NCBI GenBank assembly: GCA_963841415.1
Contig: CAWJCN010000004.1
Span: 186,001 to 250,000 of the forward strand
Source: DASUAS01 sp963841415
Lineage (GTDB): Bacteria > Actinomycetota > Acidimicrobiia > IMCC26256 > DASPTH01
Direction: 5' to 3'
DNA length: 64,000 nucleotides
The notes beneath the pieces were generated by a model that did no database searches, had not been told where the DNA came from, and saw nothing but the letters and a program-made list of their open reading frames with translations. The position numbers and the translations under genes are program-made. Below are positions 18,997 to 27,157 of this stretch, piece after piece. How positions within the stretch are numbered: the first letter of the stretch is position 1; every line of letters begins with the position of its first letter.

Positions 18997-19371
18997 TCAG
19001 GCGCGGGCGAAGACGGGGAACCAGTGCTGGAGGAGCTGGCTCACCTCGAGCGCGCACTCGTCGCCGGCGGTCATGCCGCGCGCGACCTCGGCCGCGGCGC
19101 GGGCGACGTGGGTGACGTCGATCTCGGGGAGCTCCATCCCCTGCGCCTCGGCGGCGCGCTGCACCGTCTGCGCCGCGTCCCACGCGGCGCGGGCCGCGTG
19201 GCGGCTGCGGTGCGAGTGACGGAGAGCGCGGTCGATGGCGATCGTGGCGTGCCAGGCGTCGACCTCGTCACCCACGGTGTCGCTGGCGAGCGAACGCGCG
19301 ACGTGCTGGATGTCGGCGACCGTGAGCTCGGCGAGGGCGGCGTGGAACTCCATCAGATCCATGCCTGACAT
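18997..19371 (-). CDS. Conserved hypothetical protein (124 aa), helical
   Basis: I do not recognise a named family. The product is all-helical by eye, starting MSGMDLMEFHAALAELTVADIQHVARSLASDTVGDEVDAWHATIAIDRALRHSHRSRHAARAAWDAAQTVQRAA. The DEVDAWHATIAIDRALR stretch resembles a recurring uncharacterised actinobacterial protein. Conserved acidic and His residues could bind metal, but this is a guess. ATG at 19371 is used; ATG at 19362 gives a protein three residues shorter. The frame upstream of 19371 is shadow. No signal peptide. A palindrome 12 bp after its stop may terminate it. Confidence 0.65.
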   Translation of the reverse strand: MSGMDLMEFHAALAELTVADIQHVARSLASDTVGDEVDAWHATIAIDRALRHSHRSRHAARAAWDAAQTVQRAAEAQGMELPEIDVTHVARAAAEVARGMTAGDECALEVSQLLQHWFPVFARA

Positions 19372-19492
19372 TCTCGGCACAACTCGACCTCGAGATGGGG
19401 GATTTTCGGGGTCTTGACGAGCAATTCCCGGTGAACGGCATGTTTCCCGACGCGCAGGCCACCTCGCGGTCGCCGCTCGGACCTGCCTCATC

Positions 19493-19544
19493 GGTCGATT
19501 CCGTTGCGCCGTCTCGCCCTCCGGGCACGGCTCCACTTCATCTC
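19493..19544 (-). repeat. 52-bp hairpin element, copy 1 (covers the ppx stop)
   Basis: One of six copies of a 52-53 bp element, here read on the minus strand from GAGATGAAG to GGAATCGACC. It contains imperfect self-complementary GC-rich arms (CGTGCCCGG / CCGGG-type halves in the best copies). The TGA stop of ppx lies within its first bases. Other copies are at 20953, 27158, 36662, 36781 and 55707. The function may be transcription termination or mRNA 3'-end protection. Confidence 0.6.
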
Positions 19545-20467
19545 GTCTGGCTGCGGACCAGGCCGTCGAGGATGTCGGCCTCGCTGACCAGCATCTCGTC
19601 GAAGCCGAGCACCCGGAAGATGCCCACCAGCACCGCGGTACCGCCCACGATCACGTCGACGCGGCCCGGTTCGAGCCCGGGGTTGTGGGCGCGCTGCTCG
19701 GCGCGCTCGGTGGCGAGCGTCCGGAACACGTCCTCGGCCGCGTCGCGCGTCAACACGAAGTGGTGGATCTTCTCCGGGTCGTACTCGGGGAGACCCTGCT
19801 CGACCGCGGCGACGGTGGTGACAGTGCCCGCGAGGCCGACCAGCGTCGCCGCCTCGGACGCGCCGGGCACCAGGCGCGTCACTTCGGCGACGAGGTCGCG
19901 CACCGCGGCGACGGCGTTCGACAGCTCTTCGGGCGCGGGGGGATCGGAGTGGAGGTACTGCTCGGTGATGCGTACGCACCCCATGTCGAGCGACACCATC
20001 CTGTTGGGCGCGTCGGTGCCGAGCACGAACTCGGTGGAGCCGCCGCCGATGTCGACGACGAGATACGGCGCGGGCGCGTCGAGATCGGCGGTGGCGCCGA
20101 GGAACGACAACGCGGCTTCCTCGTCACCGGAGAGCAGCTCGGGCGTGACGCCGAGCGCGGCGTGCGCGGCGGTGAAGAACTGGTCGCGGTTCGACGAGTC
20201 TCGCGCCGCGCTCGTTGCGGTCGCGCGCGCCGTGGTGACGCCGTGTTCGTCGAGCACGGTCCGGTACTCGCGCAGCACCGCGATCGTGCGCTCGATTGCG
20301 TCCGGCGCCAGGGCGCGCGTGCGATCGACGCCCTGCCCGAGTCGGGTGATGCGCATCCGCCGATCGAGCGGGACGACCTTGGTGTCGCGCGGCGAGGTGC
20401 CGTCGACGTCAGCGACCAGGAGCCGGACGGAGTTCGTGCCGATGTCGACCGCAGCGACTCGCTTCAC
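19538..20467 (-). CDS. ppx: Ppx/GppA exopolyphosphatase-family phosphatase
   Basis: A 309-residue member of the ASKHA-fold Ppx/GppA family, which hydrolyses polyphosphate or pppGpp. VKRVAAVDIGTNSVRLLVADVDG is the phosphate-1 motif, ATSAARDSSNRDQFF the second block, YLVVDIGGGSTEFVLG the phosphate-2 motif with the catalytic Glu region, and LVGLAGTVTTVAAVEQGLPEYDPEKIHHF the C-terminal block. The GTG start at 20467 overlaps the DUF501 stop as GTGA. The order eno-ftsB-DUF501-ppx equals Rv1023-Rv1026 of M. tuberculosis. It lacks the C-terminal domains of long Ppx proteins and may be a Ppx2-type enzyme. Confidence 0.93.
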   Translation of the reverse strand: MKRVAAVDIGTNSVRLLVADVDGTSPRDTKVVPLDRRMRITRLGQGVDRTRALAPDAIERTIAVLREYRTVLDEHGVTTARATATSAARDSSNRDQFFTAAHAALGVTPELLSGDEEAALSFLGATADLDAPAPYLVVDIGGGSTEFVLGTDAPNRMVSLDMGCVRITEQYLHSDPPAPEELSNAVAAVRDLVAEVTRLVPGASEAATLVGLAGTVTTVAAVEQGLPEYDPEKIHHFVLTRDAAEDVFRTLATERAEQRAHNPGLEPGRVDVIVGGTAVLVGIFRVLGFDEMLVSEADILDGLVRSQTR

Positions 20468-20946
20468 ACCCGTTCCCCGTCGGGCGCGGTCGCGGTCGTG
20501 TGCGCCAGTCGTTCGGCCGTCCAGCGGCCCACTGGGTCGTCGGCCCCTGCCAGCAGGTTGGCGTAGTGGGCGTGCAGGCACTTGACGCCCTCACGGGTGC
20601 CGCCCACCCCGCCCGACGGTCGGGGTCCGGTGTGGTCGGGAGCGATGCTCGCGTCGCGCGCGGCCGCGTACGCGTCGTGGGCCGACCGCACAGACACCGG
20701 ATCCACCGCGGCCTGGGCGTCGCGCACGCCGCCGGCGGCTTCCAGGCGGGAGATCCGCAGGTTGAGGTCGGGATCGACCAGCCAGTACCGGGTGGGCATC
20801 GGCGTGCCGGCGCGAGTGAACGGCGCGTTGCACACCACCACCGGGGCACCGGCGACGTCGCGCACCACCACCTCGAAGTCGGCTTGCGGCGCGCGCCCGA
20901 GCCGGTCGGTGACCGCGGCGACGTCGTCCGCGTGGTGGACGGGCAT
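20464..20946 (-). CDS. DUF501 protein
   Basis: A 160-residue member of the uncharacterised actinobacterial DUF501 family. The signature blocks are clear: FEVVVRDVAGAPVVVCNAPFTRAGTPMPTRYWLVDPDLNLRISRLEAAGGV, and the C-terminal GGVGGTREGVKCLHAHYANLLAGADDPVGRW with a conserved KCLHAHYA motif. The Cys and His residues suggest metal or redox chemistry, but no activity is known to me. ATG at 20946 is preferred; GTG at 20949 is one codon upstream. It sits between ftsB and ppx as in Rv1025, and its 3' end overlaps the ppx start. A 53-bp repeat element lies just upstream. Confidence 0.9.
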   Translation of the reverse strand: MPVHHADDVAAVTDRLGRAPQADFEVVVRDVAGAPVVVCNAPFTRAGTPMPTRYWLVDPDLNLRISRLEAAGGVRDAQAAVDPVSVRSAHDAYAAARDASIAPDHTGPRPSGGVGGTREGVKCLHAHYANLLAGADDPVGRWTAERLAHTTATAPDGERV

Positions 20947-20952
20947 CACTCG

Positions 20953-21005
20953 GGTCGATTCCGCTCGGGCGTCCCAGCCGTCCGGCCACGGCTCCGCGTC
21001 ATCTC
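20953..21005 (-). repeat. 53-bp hairpin element, copy 2
   Basis: Second copy of the element described at 19493, between the ftsB stop (21030) and the DUF501 start (20946). Read on the minus strand it runs from GAGATGACG to GGAATCGACC and contains the near-palindromic core CGTGGCCGG-ACGG-CTGGGACG. It therefore lies at the 3' end of ftsB, though inside the operon. Confidence 0.65.
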
Positions 21006-21029
21006 CCGCTTGATGTCCATCACCCCAGT

Positions 21030-21440
21030 TTACGGAGAGGGTGGCTGGACGGTCGTGGGCGGCGGGACCGTCGTGGTGGATGTCGAGGGCGCAGGAAGGA
21101 TCACGAAGGGACGCTCGCCCGGCTTCACCAGCCCGTACTTCTCGCGGGCGAGCCGCTCGATCTCGGAGTCGGTGCTGAGCGTCTTCGACTCGCGCGCCAG
21201 CCGCGCGTTCTCGGACTGCAGCACCTCGAGCTGTGCGCGCGCCTTGTTGGTCTGGTCGCGCTGGTCGAGGAAGGTGCGCGTGGGGTAGACGAACGCGAAG
21301 AGCAGGCCGACGAGGACGACGAGGAAGAGCGCGACGCGCATCGACGGCCGCCGACGCGCGCGACGAGGACGCGGCGCGCGCTTCGCAGCCGCCTTCGGGC
21401 GCGACGTGCGCCGCGACGTGCGACGGCGCCGCTCAGGCAC
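21030..21440 (-). CDS. ftsB: Septum formation initiator / FtsB (DivIC)-like protein
   Basis: A bitopic cell-division protein of about 136 residues. A very basic, Arg/Lys-rich cytoplasmic tail (residues 2-33, VPERRRRTSRRTSRPK and onward) precedes a membrane segment (VALFLVVLVGLLFAFVY) and an extracytoplasmic coiled coil (RDQTNKARAQLEVLQSENARLARESKTL). Then comes the family motif EIERLAREKYGLVKPGE and a Pro/Thr-rich end. FtsB acts with FtsQ and FtsL at the divisome. The GTG at 21440 is chosen because it would overlap the restored eno stop; ATG at 21341 is a shorter alternative. Downstream of eno, as in Rv1024. Confidence 0.85.
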   Translation of the reverse strand: MPERRRRTSRRTSRPKAAAKRAPRPRRARRRPSMRVALFLVVLVGLLFAFVYPTRTFLDQRDQTNKARAQLEVLQSENARLARESKTLSTDSEIERLAREKYGLVKPGERPFVILPAPSTSTTTVPPPTTVQPPSP

Positions 21441-22741
21441 CGGCTCCGCCGGCGCGCGGGCAGCACCGCCGCGCCGAGGTACGACGCGACCGGACCGAGC
21501 TCCTCCTCGATGCGTAGGAGCTGGTTGTACTTCGCGACGCGGTCGCTGCGTGCGGGCGCGCCGGTCTTGATCTGGCCGCAGTTCGTCGCGACGGCGAGGT
21601 CGGCGATGGTGGCGTCTTCCGTCTCGCCACTGCGGTGCGACATCATCGCGGTGTAGCCGTGTCGTCCGGCGACGAACATCGTGTCGAGCGTCTCCGACAA
21701 CGTGCCGATCTGGTTGACCTTCACCAGGATCGAGTTGGCCACGCCGCGGTCGATGCCCTGCTGCAGCCGCTCCACGTCGGTGACGAACAGGTCGTCGCCC
21801 ACGAGTTGGACGCGCGCGCCCAGGGCCGCGGTGAGCGCGCCCCACCCGTCCCAGTCGTCTTCCGACATGCCGTCCTCGATCGACACGATCGGGTAGCGGT
21901 CGCACAGCTCGACCAGGCGGCCGGCCCACTCCGACGGCGCGTAGTCGGCGCCCTCGCCCGCGAGCACGTAGCGGCCGCCTCCGTTCGACGTGGCGGTGAA
22001 CAACTCGGTCGACGCGACGTCGAGCGCGAGCGCGATCTCGTCGCCCGGCGTGTAACCGGCGCGCTCGATCGCGGTCAGCAGCAGCGCCAGCGCCTCCTCG
22101 TTGGACGGGAGGTCCGGCGCGAAGCCACCCTCGTCGCCCAACGCGGTCGAGAGGCCGCGCTCCTTCAGAAGGCTCTTGAGCGTGTGGTAGGTCTCGACGC
22201 CCCAGCGCAGCCCTTCCGCGAAGCTGGCCGCACCGACCGGTGCCAGCATGAACTCCTGCACGTCGACGTTGGAGTCGGCGTGCGCGCCGCCGTTGAGCAC
22301 GTTCATGAACGGCACCGGCAGCACGTGCGCGTTGGCCCCACCGACGTAGCGGTACAGGGGCAGCTCGGCTTCGTCAGCCGCGGCCTTGGCGGCCGCCAGC
22401 GACACGCCGAGGATGGCGTTGGCCCCGAGGCGACGCTTGCCGTCGGTGCCGTCGAGGGTGACGAGCTCGTCGTCGAGGAGGCGTTGGTCGGACGCGTCGA
22501 GCCCCACGATCGCGTCGGCGATCTCGGTGTTGACGTGCTCGACCGCGGTGCGCACACCCTTGCCGCCGTAGCGCTCGCCACCGTCGCGCAGCTCGTGCGC
22601 CTCGTGCGCACCGGTGCTGGCGCCGCTGGGGACGATGGCGCGCCCGCGCGCGCCGGTGAGCAGTTCGACGTCGACCTCGACGGTAGGGTTCCCACGGGAA
22701 TCGAGGACCTCGCGGCCCACGACCTCCACGATCGTGCTCAT
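21125..22741 (-). CDS. eno: Enolase (C-terminal frame altered by a one-base insertion)
   Basis: Enolase converts 2-phosphoglycerate to phosphoenolpyruvate. ATG at 22741 starts IVEVVGREVLDSRGNPTVEVDV. Catalytic and metal residues are intact: ALGDEGGFAP, IVSIEDGMSEDDW, LVGDDLFVT, ILVKVNQIGTLSET and MMSHRSGETEDATIADLAV. After RIEEELGPVASYLGAAVLP the frame fails to stop and runs on antisense-like through ftsB to 21125, giving 538 residues instead of about 428-435. Removing one C from the CCC run at 21458-21460 (minus strand) restores a short ending and a TGA at 21433-21435 that overlaps the ftsB GTG. The functional gene therefore probably spans 21433-22741, and the extension is likely an error. 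Confidence 0.93.
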   Translation of the reverse strand: MSTIVEVVGREVLDSRGNPTVEVDVELLTGARGRAIVPSGASTGAHEAHELRDGGERYGGKGVRTAVEHVNTEIADAIVGLDASDQRLLDDELVTLDGTDGKRRLGANAILGVSLAAAKAAADEAELPLYRYVGGANAHVLPVPFMNVLNGGAHADSNVDVQEFMLAPVGAASFAEGLRWGVETYHTLKSLLKERGLSTALGDEGGFAPDLPSNEEALALLLTAIERAGYTPGDEIALALDVASTELFTATSNGGGRYVLAGEGADYAPSEWAGRLVELCDRYPIVSIEDGMSEDDWDGWGALTAALGARVQLVGDDLFVTDVERLQQGIDRGVANSILVKVNQIGTLSETLDTMFVAGRHGYTAMMSHRSGETEDATIADLAVATNCGQIKTGAPARSDRVAKYNQLLRIEEELGPVASYLGAAVLPARRRSRCLSGAVARRGARRARRRLRSARRVLVARVGGRRCASRSSSSSSSACSSRSSTPRAPSSTSATRPTRRAHSSRCCSPRTRGWRASRRRSAPTPRSSGSPARSTGW

Positions 22742-22778
22742 TGTGTTCCCCGCAAAGCTGGTGGCCAGTGTGGCTGAT

Positions 22779-24023
22779 GTGACCAGTGAGCCTAAACCCT
22801 TCGGTGGGTCGGCACCGGCCTTCAACCCCTTCGAGCCCGGCTTCGCCGAGGACCCCTACCCGCAGTACGCGCGGCTGTGCGCCGAGCACCCCGTCCAGCG
22901 CACGCCGCTCGGGCTCTGGGCCCTCTTCTCCTACGACGACGCCGTTCGGCTGCTGCGCGACCCCAGCCTGAGCGTCGAAGACCGCAGCGTGATCGGCCAA
23001 AACCCCCGGGCCGACCTGCGCCAGCAGATCCTCGGCGATCGTCCGCAGCGCGGGACCCGCGGCATCCTCAACCTCGACCCGCCCGACCACACCCGCCTCC
23101 GCCGGCTGGTGCAGCAGGCCTTCACCCCCCGCATGGTGGAGCAGCTCGAACCGCGTGTGCAGGCGATGGTCGACGACGCGCTCGATGCGGTCGTGGCGCG
23201 CGGCCCCGAGATGGACGTCATCGCGGATCTGGCCTTCCCCCTGCCGTTCCGCGTGATCACCGCCATGCTCGGGATGCCGGCGTCGGAGGAGACGCAGATG
23301 CGCGACCTCGCGCACACCGTGACGCTCGGGCTCGAGCCGCTGCTCGCGTTGCAGCACCTCGAGGAGATCGCCGACGCGTCCGATCTGATCGTCGAGCACG
23401 TCCTCGACGCCATCGAGTGGAAGCGCGCGCACCCTGCCGACGACCTGCTCACCGCGCTCCTCGCCGCCGAAGCCGACGGTGACCGCCTCTCCCCCGAGGA
23501 GCTGCTCGACCAGGTCATCCTGCTCTACATCGCCGGGCACGAGACGACCGTCAACCTCATCGGCAACGGCACGTACGCGCTGCTGCGCCACCGCGCCCAG
23601 CTCGAGCGCTGGCGCGACGACCCGTCGCTCGACGTCAACGCGGTCGACGAGCTGCTGCGCTACGACGCACCGGTGCAGTTCTCGCGCCGGGTGACGACCG
23701 CGCCGGTCGGCTTCGGCGACCAGTCCATCGAACCCGGCGTGTTCGTGCTGACGTGTCTGGCGTCGGCCAACCGGGATCCGATGAAGTGGGGCGACGACGC
23801 CGGGGTGCTCGACGTCACCCGGGCCGGCGCCGCGCAGCACCTGGCCTTCGGCTCCGGGATCCACCACTGCCTGGGTGCGTCCCTGGCCCGGCTGGAGGGC
23901 CGGATCGCGGTGGGCAGCCTCATCCGCCGCTTCCCCGGGCTCGAACTGGCCGGCGACACCCCGGCGTGGAACGGCCGCCTCGTCCTCCGGGGGCTCGACC
24001 GCCTGCCCGTCACGCTCGCCTGA
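22779..24023 (+). CDS. Cytochrome P450
   Basis: A 414-residue class-I bacterial P450. FNPFEPGFAEDPYPQYARLCAEHPV is the typical start. The I-helix oxygen-activation motif is LLYIAGHETTVNLIGNG, the K-helix Glu-Arg pair is in VDELLRYDAPVQFSRRVTT, and the haem loop LAFGSGIHHCLGASLARLEG carries the proximal Cys. Substrate unknown; no ferredoxin or reductase gene is adjacent. GTG at 22779 is used, with GTG codons at 22761 and 22770 as alternatives. It is divergent from eno (37 bp apart) and, with the pirin gene, interrupts the conserved eno-mazG order, so the pair looks like an insertion into the ancestral block. Confidence 0.95.
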   Translation: MTSEPKPFGGSAPAFNPFEPGFAEDPYPQYARLCAEHPVQRTPLGLWALFSYDDAVRLLRDPSLSVEDRSVIGQNPRADLRQQILGDRPQRGTRGILNLDPPDHTRLRRLVQQAFTPRMVEQLEPRVQAMVDDALDAVVARGPEMDVIADLAFPLPFRVITAMLGMPASEETQMRDLAHTVTLGLEPLLALQHLEEIADASDLIVEHVLDAIEWKRAHPADDLLTALLAAEADGDRLSPEELLDQVILLYIAGHETTVNLIGNGTYALLRHRAQLERWRDDPSLDVNAVDELLRYDAPVQFSRRVTTAPVGFGDQSIEPGVFVLTCLASANRDPMKWGDDAGVLDVTRAGAAQHLAFGSGIHHCLGASLARLEGRIAVGSLIRRFPGLELAGDTPAWNGRLVLRGLDRLPVTLA

Positions 24024-24036
24024 GCCCGACCGGAAT

Positions 24037-24054
24037 AGTTGCGAGCGCAAGTAG
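24037..24054. promoter_or_regulatory. Palindrome upstream of the pirin gene, candidate operator
   Basis: TTGCG-AG-CGCAA (24040-24051) is an exact inverted repeat, extending to an 18-bp near-palindrome with one mismatched pair. It lies 50 bp before the pirin start, next to TAGGTT and TAACC hexamers that could be -10 boxes. The size and symmetry suit a MarR- or HxlR-type regulator, but none is encoded nearby. Low certainty. Confidence 0.45.
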
Positions 24055-24103
24055 GTTGCTGACGCTAACCCGAGACGCCACCCGCAGCCCACCGGAGGCC
24101 GCC

Positions 24104-25069
24104 ATGCCCGCAGTGACCGTCGACAACCCGCTCGTGCTCCCCCGCATCCCGCGCCCCGACGCGGCGGCGACGGTCGCGCGGCCGGCGGTGCGCGCCGTGC
24201 CCGCGCACCACGCGATCGAAGGCGCCGGCTTCGAGGTGTGGCGGCCGTTCCCCGGCGGGCTGAGCATGCACGACACCGACCCGTTCCTCCTCCTCGACCA
24301 GCTCGGCCCGGTCGAGTACGAGCCGAACGAGGCGAAGGGCGCGCCGTGGCACCCGCACCGCGGCTTCGAGACGGTGACCTACGTGCTCGACGGCGAGATC
24401 GCGCACCACGACTCCAACGGTGGCGGTGGCGTGATCGGCGAGGGCGACACGCAATGGATGACCGCGGGTGGCGGCATCCTGCACGACGAGGTGCCGACCG
24501 AGCGCGCGTTGCGCACCGGCGGGCCGTCGCACGGCGTGCAGCTCTGGGTGAACCTGCCGTCGTCGCTGAAGTTCACGCCGCCCCGGTACCAGGCGATCAC
24601 CGGTGACCACTTGGTGCTGCTGTCGTCCGACGACGGCGGTGCGCTCGTGCGCCTCATCGCCGGTGAGCTCGCCGGTCACCCCGGTCCCGGCGACACGCAC
24701 ACGCCGATCACCTACGCGCACGCGACCGTCTCGCCGGGCGCGCAGCTCACCGTGCCGTGGAACCCCGAGTTCAGCGCGATGGCCTACGTGCTGCTCGGCC
24801 AGGGGTACGCAAGCGACGAGGCCAGACCCGTGTCCGACCACCAGCTCGTGGTCTTCGGTCCCGGCGACACGCTCACCGTGCGCGCCGCTGACCGCCAGGA
24901 GGGCCCGACCGACGTCTTCGAGGTGCTCCTGCTCGGCGGCCTCCCGATCTGCGAGCCCATCGAGCACTACGGCCCGTTCGTGATGAACACCCGCGAGGAG
25001 ATCGTCGAGGCGATCGACGACTTCAACGCCGGCCGCATGGGCACCATCCCCGCCATCGGGCTCGGCTGA
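24104..25069 (+). CDS. Pirin-family protein (bicupin)
   Basis: A 321-residue pirin. The N-terminal cupin carries the iron-binding signature: WHPHRGFETVTYVLDGEIAHHDSNGGGGVIGEGDTQWMTAGGGILHDE contains the His-x-His, the third His and the Glu ligands. The C-terminal cupin (PWNPEFSAMAYVLLGQG, VVFGPGDTLTV) is present, followed by LLLGGLPICEPIEHYGPFVMNTREEIVEAIDDFNAGRMG, the conserved pirin tail. Pirins are quercetinase-like dioxygenases or redox sensors. Role here unknown. ATG at 24104 has a good GGAGG ribosome site six bases upstream. It follows the P450 by 80 bp containing a palindrome. Confidence 0.93.
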   Translation: MPAVTVDNPLVLPRIPRPDAAATVARPAVRAVPAHHAIEGAGFEVWRPFPGGLSMHDTDPFLLLDQLGPVEYEPNEAKGAPWHPHRGFETVTYVLDGEIAHHDSNGGGGVIGEGDTQWMTAGGGILHDEVPTERALRTGGPSHGVQLWVNLPSSLKFTPPRYQAITGDHLVLLSSDDGGALVRLIAGELAGHPGPGDTHTPITYAHATVSPGAQLTVPWNPEFSAMAYVLLGQGYASDEARPVSDHQLVVFGPGDTLTVRAADRQEGPTDVFEVLLLGGLPICEPIEHYGPFVMNTREEIVEAIDDFNAGRMGTIPAIGLG

Positions 25070-25096
25070 GACCGTCCGCCTCATCCAGCAGGTGTG

Positions 25097-25125
25097 AGTT
25101 CGACCCCCGCGGAAGGGGTGGAACT
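25097..25125. terminator. Hairpin between convergent pirin and mazG genes
   Basis: Arms AGTTC-G-ACCCC and GGGGT-G-GAACT pair with one G-G mismatch around a 7-base loop (CGCGGAA). The hairpin lies 28 bp after the pirin stop and 16 bp after the mazG stop on the opposite strand, so it can serve both transcripts. There is no U-tract, as is common in high-GC actinobacteria. Confidence 0.6.
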
Positions 25126-25140
25126 GCAACTTGCTCGGGG

Positions 25141-26571
25141 TCAGGGGTGGGAGGCGGCTTCGAGCCAGAGGGCGGCGACGGCGGCGGGGTCGAGGGCGGC
25201 GAGGTCGACGCCGCGCGCGATCGCCAGCTCCTCCATCGCCTCGAAGCGGCGTCGGTAGTCGGCGGCCCAGCCACGCAGGGCGGACTCGGCGTCGATGCCG
25301 CCGGCGCGGGCCACGACCACCGACGCGGCGAGCACGCGCGCCAGCTCGCGCTCCAGCTCGCCGTCGTGAGCGCGCAGGCCGGCGAGGGCAGCGTCGATGC
25401 GGTCGAGCGCCTCGTCGAGCGTTCCGGGGTCGAGTCCGACCGATGCGGCTTTGCGGAAGAGCTTGTGCGTGTAGAGCAGCGACGGGAGTCCGGGGGTGAT
25501 GCCGGCCACGATCGACGTGGTGCCCTTCTCCTCCTTCTTGATCTGCTCCCAGTTGCGCATGACCTCCGCGGTCTCGTCGGCCACCACGTCGCCGAAGACG
25601 TGCGGGTGGCGGCGGACGAGCTTGTCGTGGATGCCGCGTGCGACGTCGGCCATCGTGAACTCACCGGCCTCCTGCGCGAGCACCGCGTGGAACACCACCT
25701 GGTAGAGCAGGTCACCGAGCTCGTCCTCGAGCGGTGCGTACCCGGCCTCGGGCAGGTCGTCGACCGCCTCGACGACCTCGTACGCCTCTTCGAGCAGGTA
25801 GCGGGTGAGCGAGCGGTGCGTCTGCTCGGCGTCCCACGGACACCCTCCCGGGTCGCGCAACCGCTTGGCCAGCTGGAACAGCCGCACCAGCTCGCGCGCC
25901 GAGGCCACCGCCCCGGCGTCGACGAACACCGAGGTGAGGTGGTCGGGCACGACTGCGCCGCGGTCGAGCTCCTCGAGCGCGACGACCGTGATCTGCTCGT
26001 CGGACAGTCCGAGTCGTTGCAGCACCGTCACCGGCGTGTCGGGCCCCAGGTGCTCGAGCAGCGCGAGCTTCACCTCGGACAGCACGAACGCGTTGTCGCA
26101 CTGCGCGATCAGGAGGCGGCCCGCGAGCTCGGCGTCGTCGATGGCGCGGCCGTCGACGACGCGGGCGTCGCCGTCCATCGGGTCGACCCCCAGACGCACC
26201 CACGCCAGGTCGGCGAACGACACGCCGGGGACCAGCTCCAGCTCGACCAACGGATCCGCACGCAACAACGCCACCGCGCGCTCGGCGACCGCCGGGCTGC
26301 CCGGCACCGCGTAGACCACGTCGCGGTCGAACGCCGCCGCCGCGAGCCGAGCTGCGATCTCGGTGTACGCGGCATCGAGGTCGAGCGCGGTGTCGTACAC
26401 GTCGTCGAACGACTCGAACTCGAGCCCCGCGGCGACGAGGTCGTCGATCGCGGGATGGCGCAGCGTGCGCGCGCACCGGTGCGACGCCGACTCCAGTGCC
26501 GCCCGCGCCACCGGCAGGAGGTGGTCGGCCCCCGCCGGTCCGAGGCCCACCACGACGACCCGGCCCGGCAC
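25141..26571 (-). CDS. mazG: Tetrapyrrole methylase-like / MazG nucleotide pyrophosphohydrolase fusion (YabN type)
   Basis: A 476-residue two-domain protein. Residues 1-220 resemble a SAM-dependent tetrapyrrole methylase (VVVVGLGPAGADHLLPVARAAL, VVYAVPGSPAVAERAVALL, LELVPGVSF). Residues 235-476 are MazG: LRDPGGCPWDAEQTHRSLTRYLLEEAYEVVEAVD, LEDELGDLLYQVVFHA with the Mg-binding Glu/Asp set, RHPHVFGD, and NWEQIKKEEKG. MazG removes pyrophosphate from (often aberrant) NTPs. GTG at 26571 is chosen because AGGAG lies seven bases upstream, just at the stop of the preceding gene. The position between mfd and eno equals Rv1021. Confidence 0.92.
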   Translation of the reverse strand: MPGRVVVVGLGPAGADHLLPVARAALESASHRCARTLRHPAIDDLVAAGLEFESFDDVYDTALDLDAAYTEIAARLAAAAFDRDVVYAVPGSPAVAERAVALLRADPLVELELVPGVSFADLAWVRLGVDPMDGDARVVDGRAIDDAELAGRLLIAQCDNAFVLSEVKLALLEHLGPDTPVTVLQRLGLSDEQITVVALEELDRGAVVPDHLTSVFVDAGAVASARELVRLFQLAKRLRDPGGCPWDAEQTHRSLTRYLLEEAYEVVEAVDDLPEAGYAPLEDELGDLLYQVVFHAVLAQEAGEFTMADVARGIHDKLVRRHPHVFGDVVADETAEVMRNWEQIKKEEKGTTSIVAGITPGLPSLLYTHKLFRKAASVGLDPGTLDEALDRIDAALAGLRAHDGELERELARVLAASVVVARAGGIDAESALRGWAADYRRRFEAMEELAIARGVDLAALDPAAVAALWLEAASHP

Positions 26572-26581
26572 CCGCGCGCTC

Positions 26582-27154
26582 CTAGCTGCCGACGGGGCAG
26601 CCGCTCGGCGGGCAGACGCCATGGCGCCCGCGCCAGCTGCCGTAGCGCGGATTCACGTAGATGTCGGCACCGCGCAGCGCCTTGGTGAAGAAGGCCTGCT
26701 GCTTCGCCTGCGTCGTCAGCCCCATCGCCTGCACGAGCGCGGTGCCGTCGACCAGGACGTCGATGGCGCTGGACGGTGCATTCGGATATTGCTTCTCGTA
26801 CTGCGACCGGAGCTGGTCGCTCGTGGACTTCGGCACGCCGACGTCCTGCCGCGCGGCGGCATCGAGCAGGAGCTGGGTCTGGATCCGCTGGTTGAGCCAA
26901 CTCGCCGTGACCGACGACGCGATCGAACCGTCGCTCGGGCTGAGGACCGTACCCTGCTTCTCGAGGTTGGTGGCGATCGTCTTGCTGCCGGCGAGCCACT
27001 CGAGCTCGTCGTCGACGGTGGACTGCGAGACCTGCGTGCCGTTGGCCTTGTAGGCGAAGGCCTGCCCACCCGCGGCGACCGCGGCGATGGCCGCACCGAC
27101 CACGCAGAGGACGGTGACGACAGCGACGGCGACGAGGGCGAGACGACTTCTCAC
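26582..27154 (-). CDS. SurA N-terminal-like (trigger-factor-type) exported chaperone, short form
   Basis: A 190-residue protein with a Sec-type signal or anchor (residues 2-28, RSRLALVAVAVVTVLCVVGAAIAAVA). Then comes a SurA-N-like segment: FAYKANGTQVSQSTVDDELEWLAGSKTIATNL, TASWLNQRIQTQLLLDAAARQDVGVPKSTSDQLRSQYEKQYP. The C-terminus (DIYVNPRYGSWRGRHGVCPPSGCPVGS) resembles the tail that follows the PPIase module in related proteins, but no parvulin domain is present. It has two Cys near the end. GTG at 27154 is used; the 53-bp repeat sits immediately upstream. Between mfd and mazG, the place of lipoprotein/chaperone genes in other actinobacteria. Function inferred, not proven. Confidence 0.7.
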   Translation of the reverse strand: MRSRLALVAVAVVTVLCVVGAAIAAVAAGGQAFAYKANGTQVSQSTVDDELEWLAGSKTIATNLEKQGTVLSPSDGSIASSVTASWLNQRIQTQLLLDAAARQDVGVPKSTSDQLRSQYEKQYPNAPSSAIDVLVDGTALVQAMGLTTQAKQQAFFTKALRGADIYVNPRYGSWRGRHGVCPPSGCPVGS

Positions 27155-27157
27155 GTT

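Noticed and set aside
25070..25140. Degenerate tRNA near the pirin stop (GTTCGACCCC looks like a T-loop)
   Set aside because: No acceptor, D or anticodon arms can be drawn; the bases form a simple hairpin between convergent genes.
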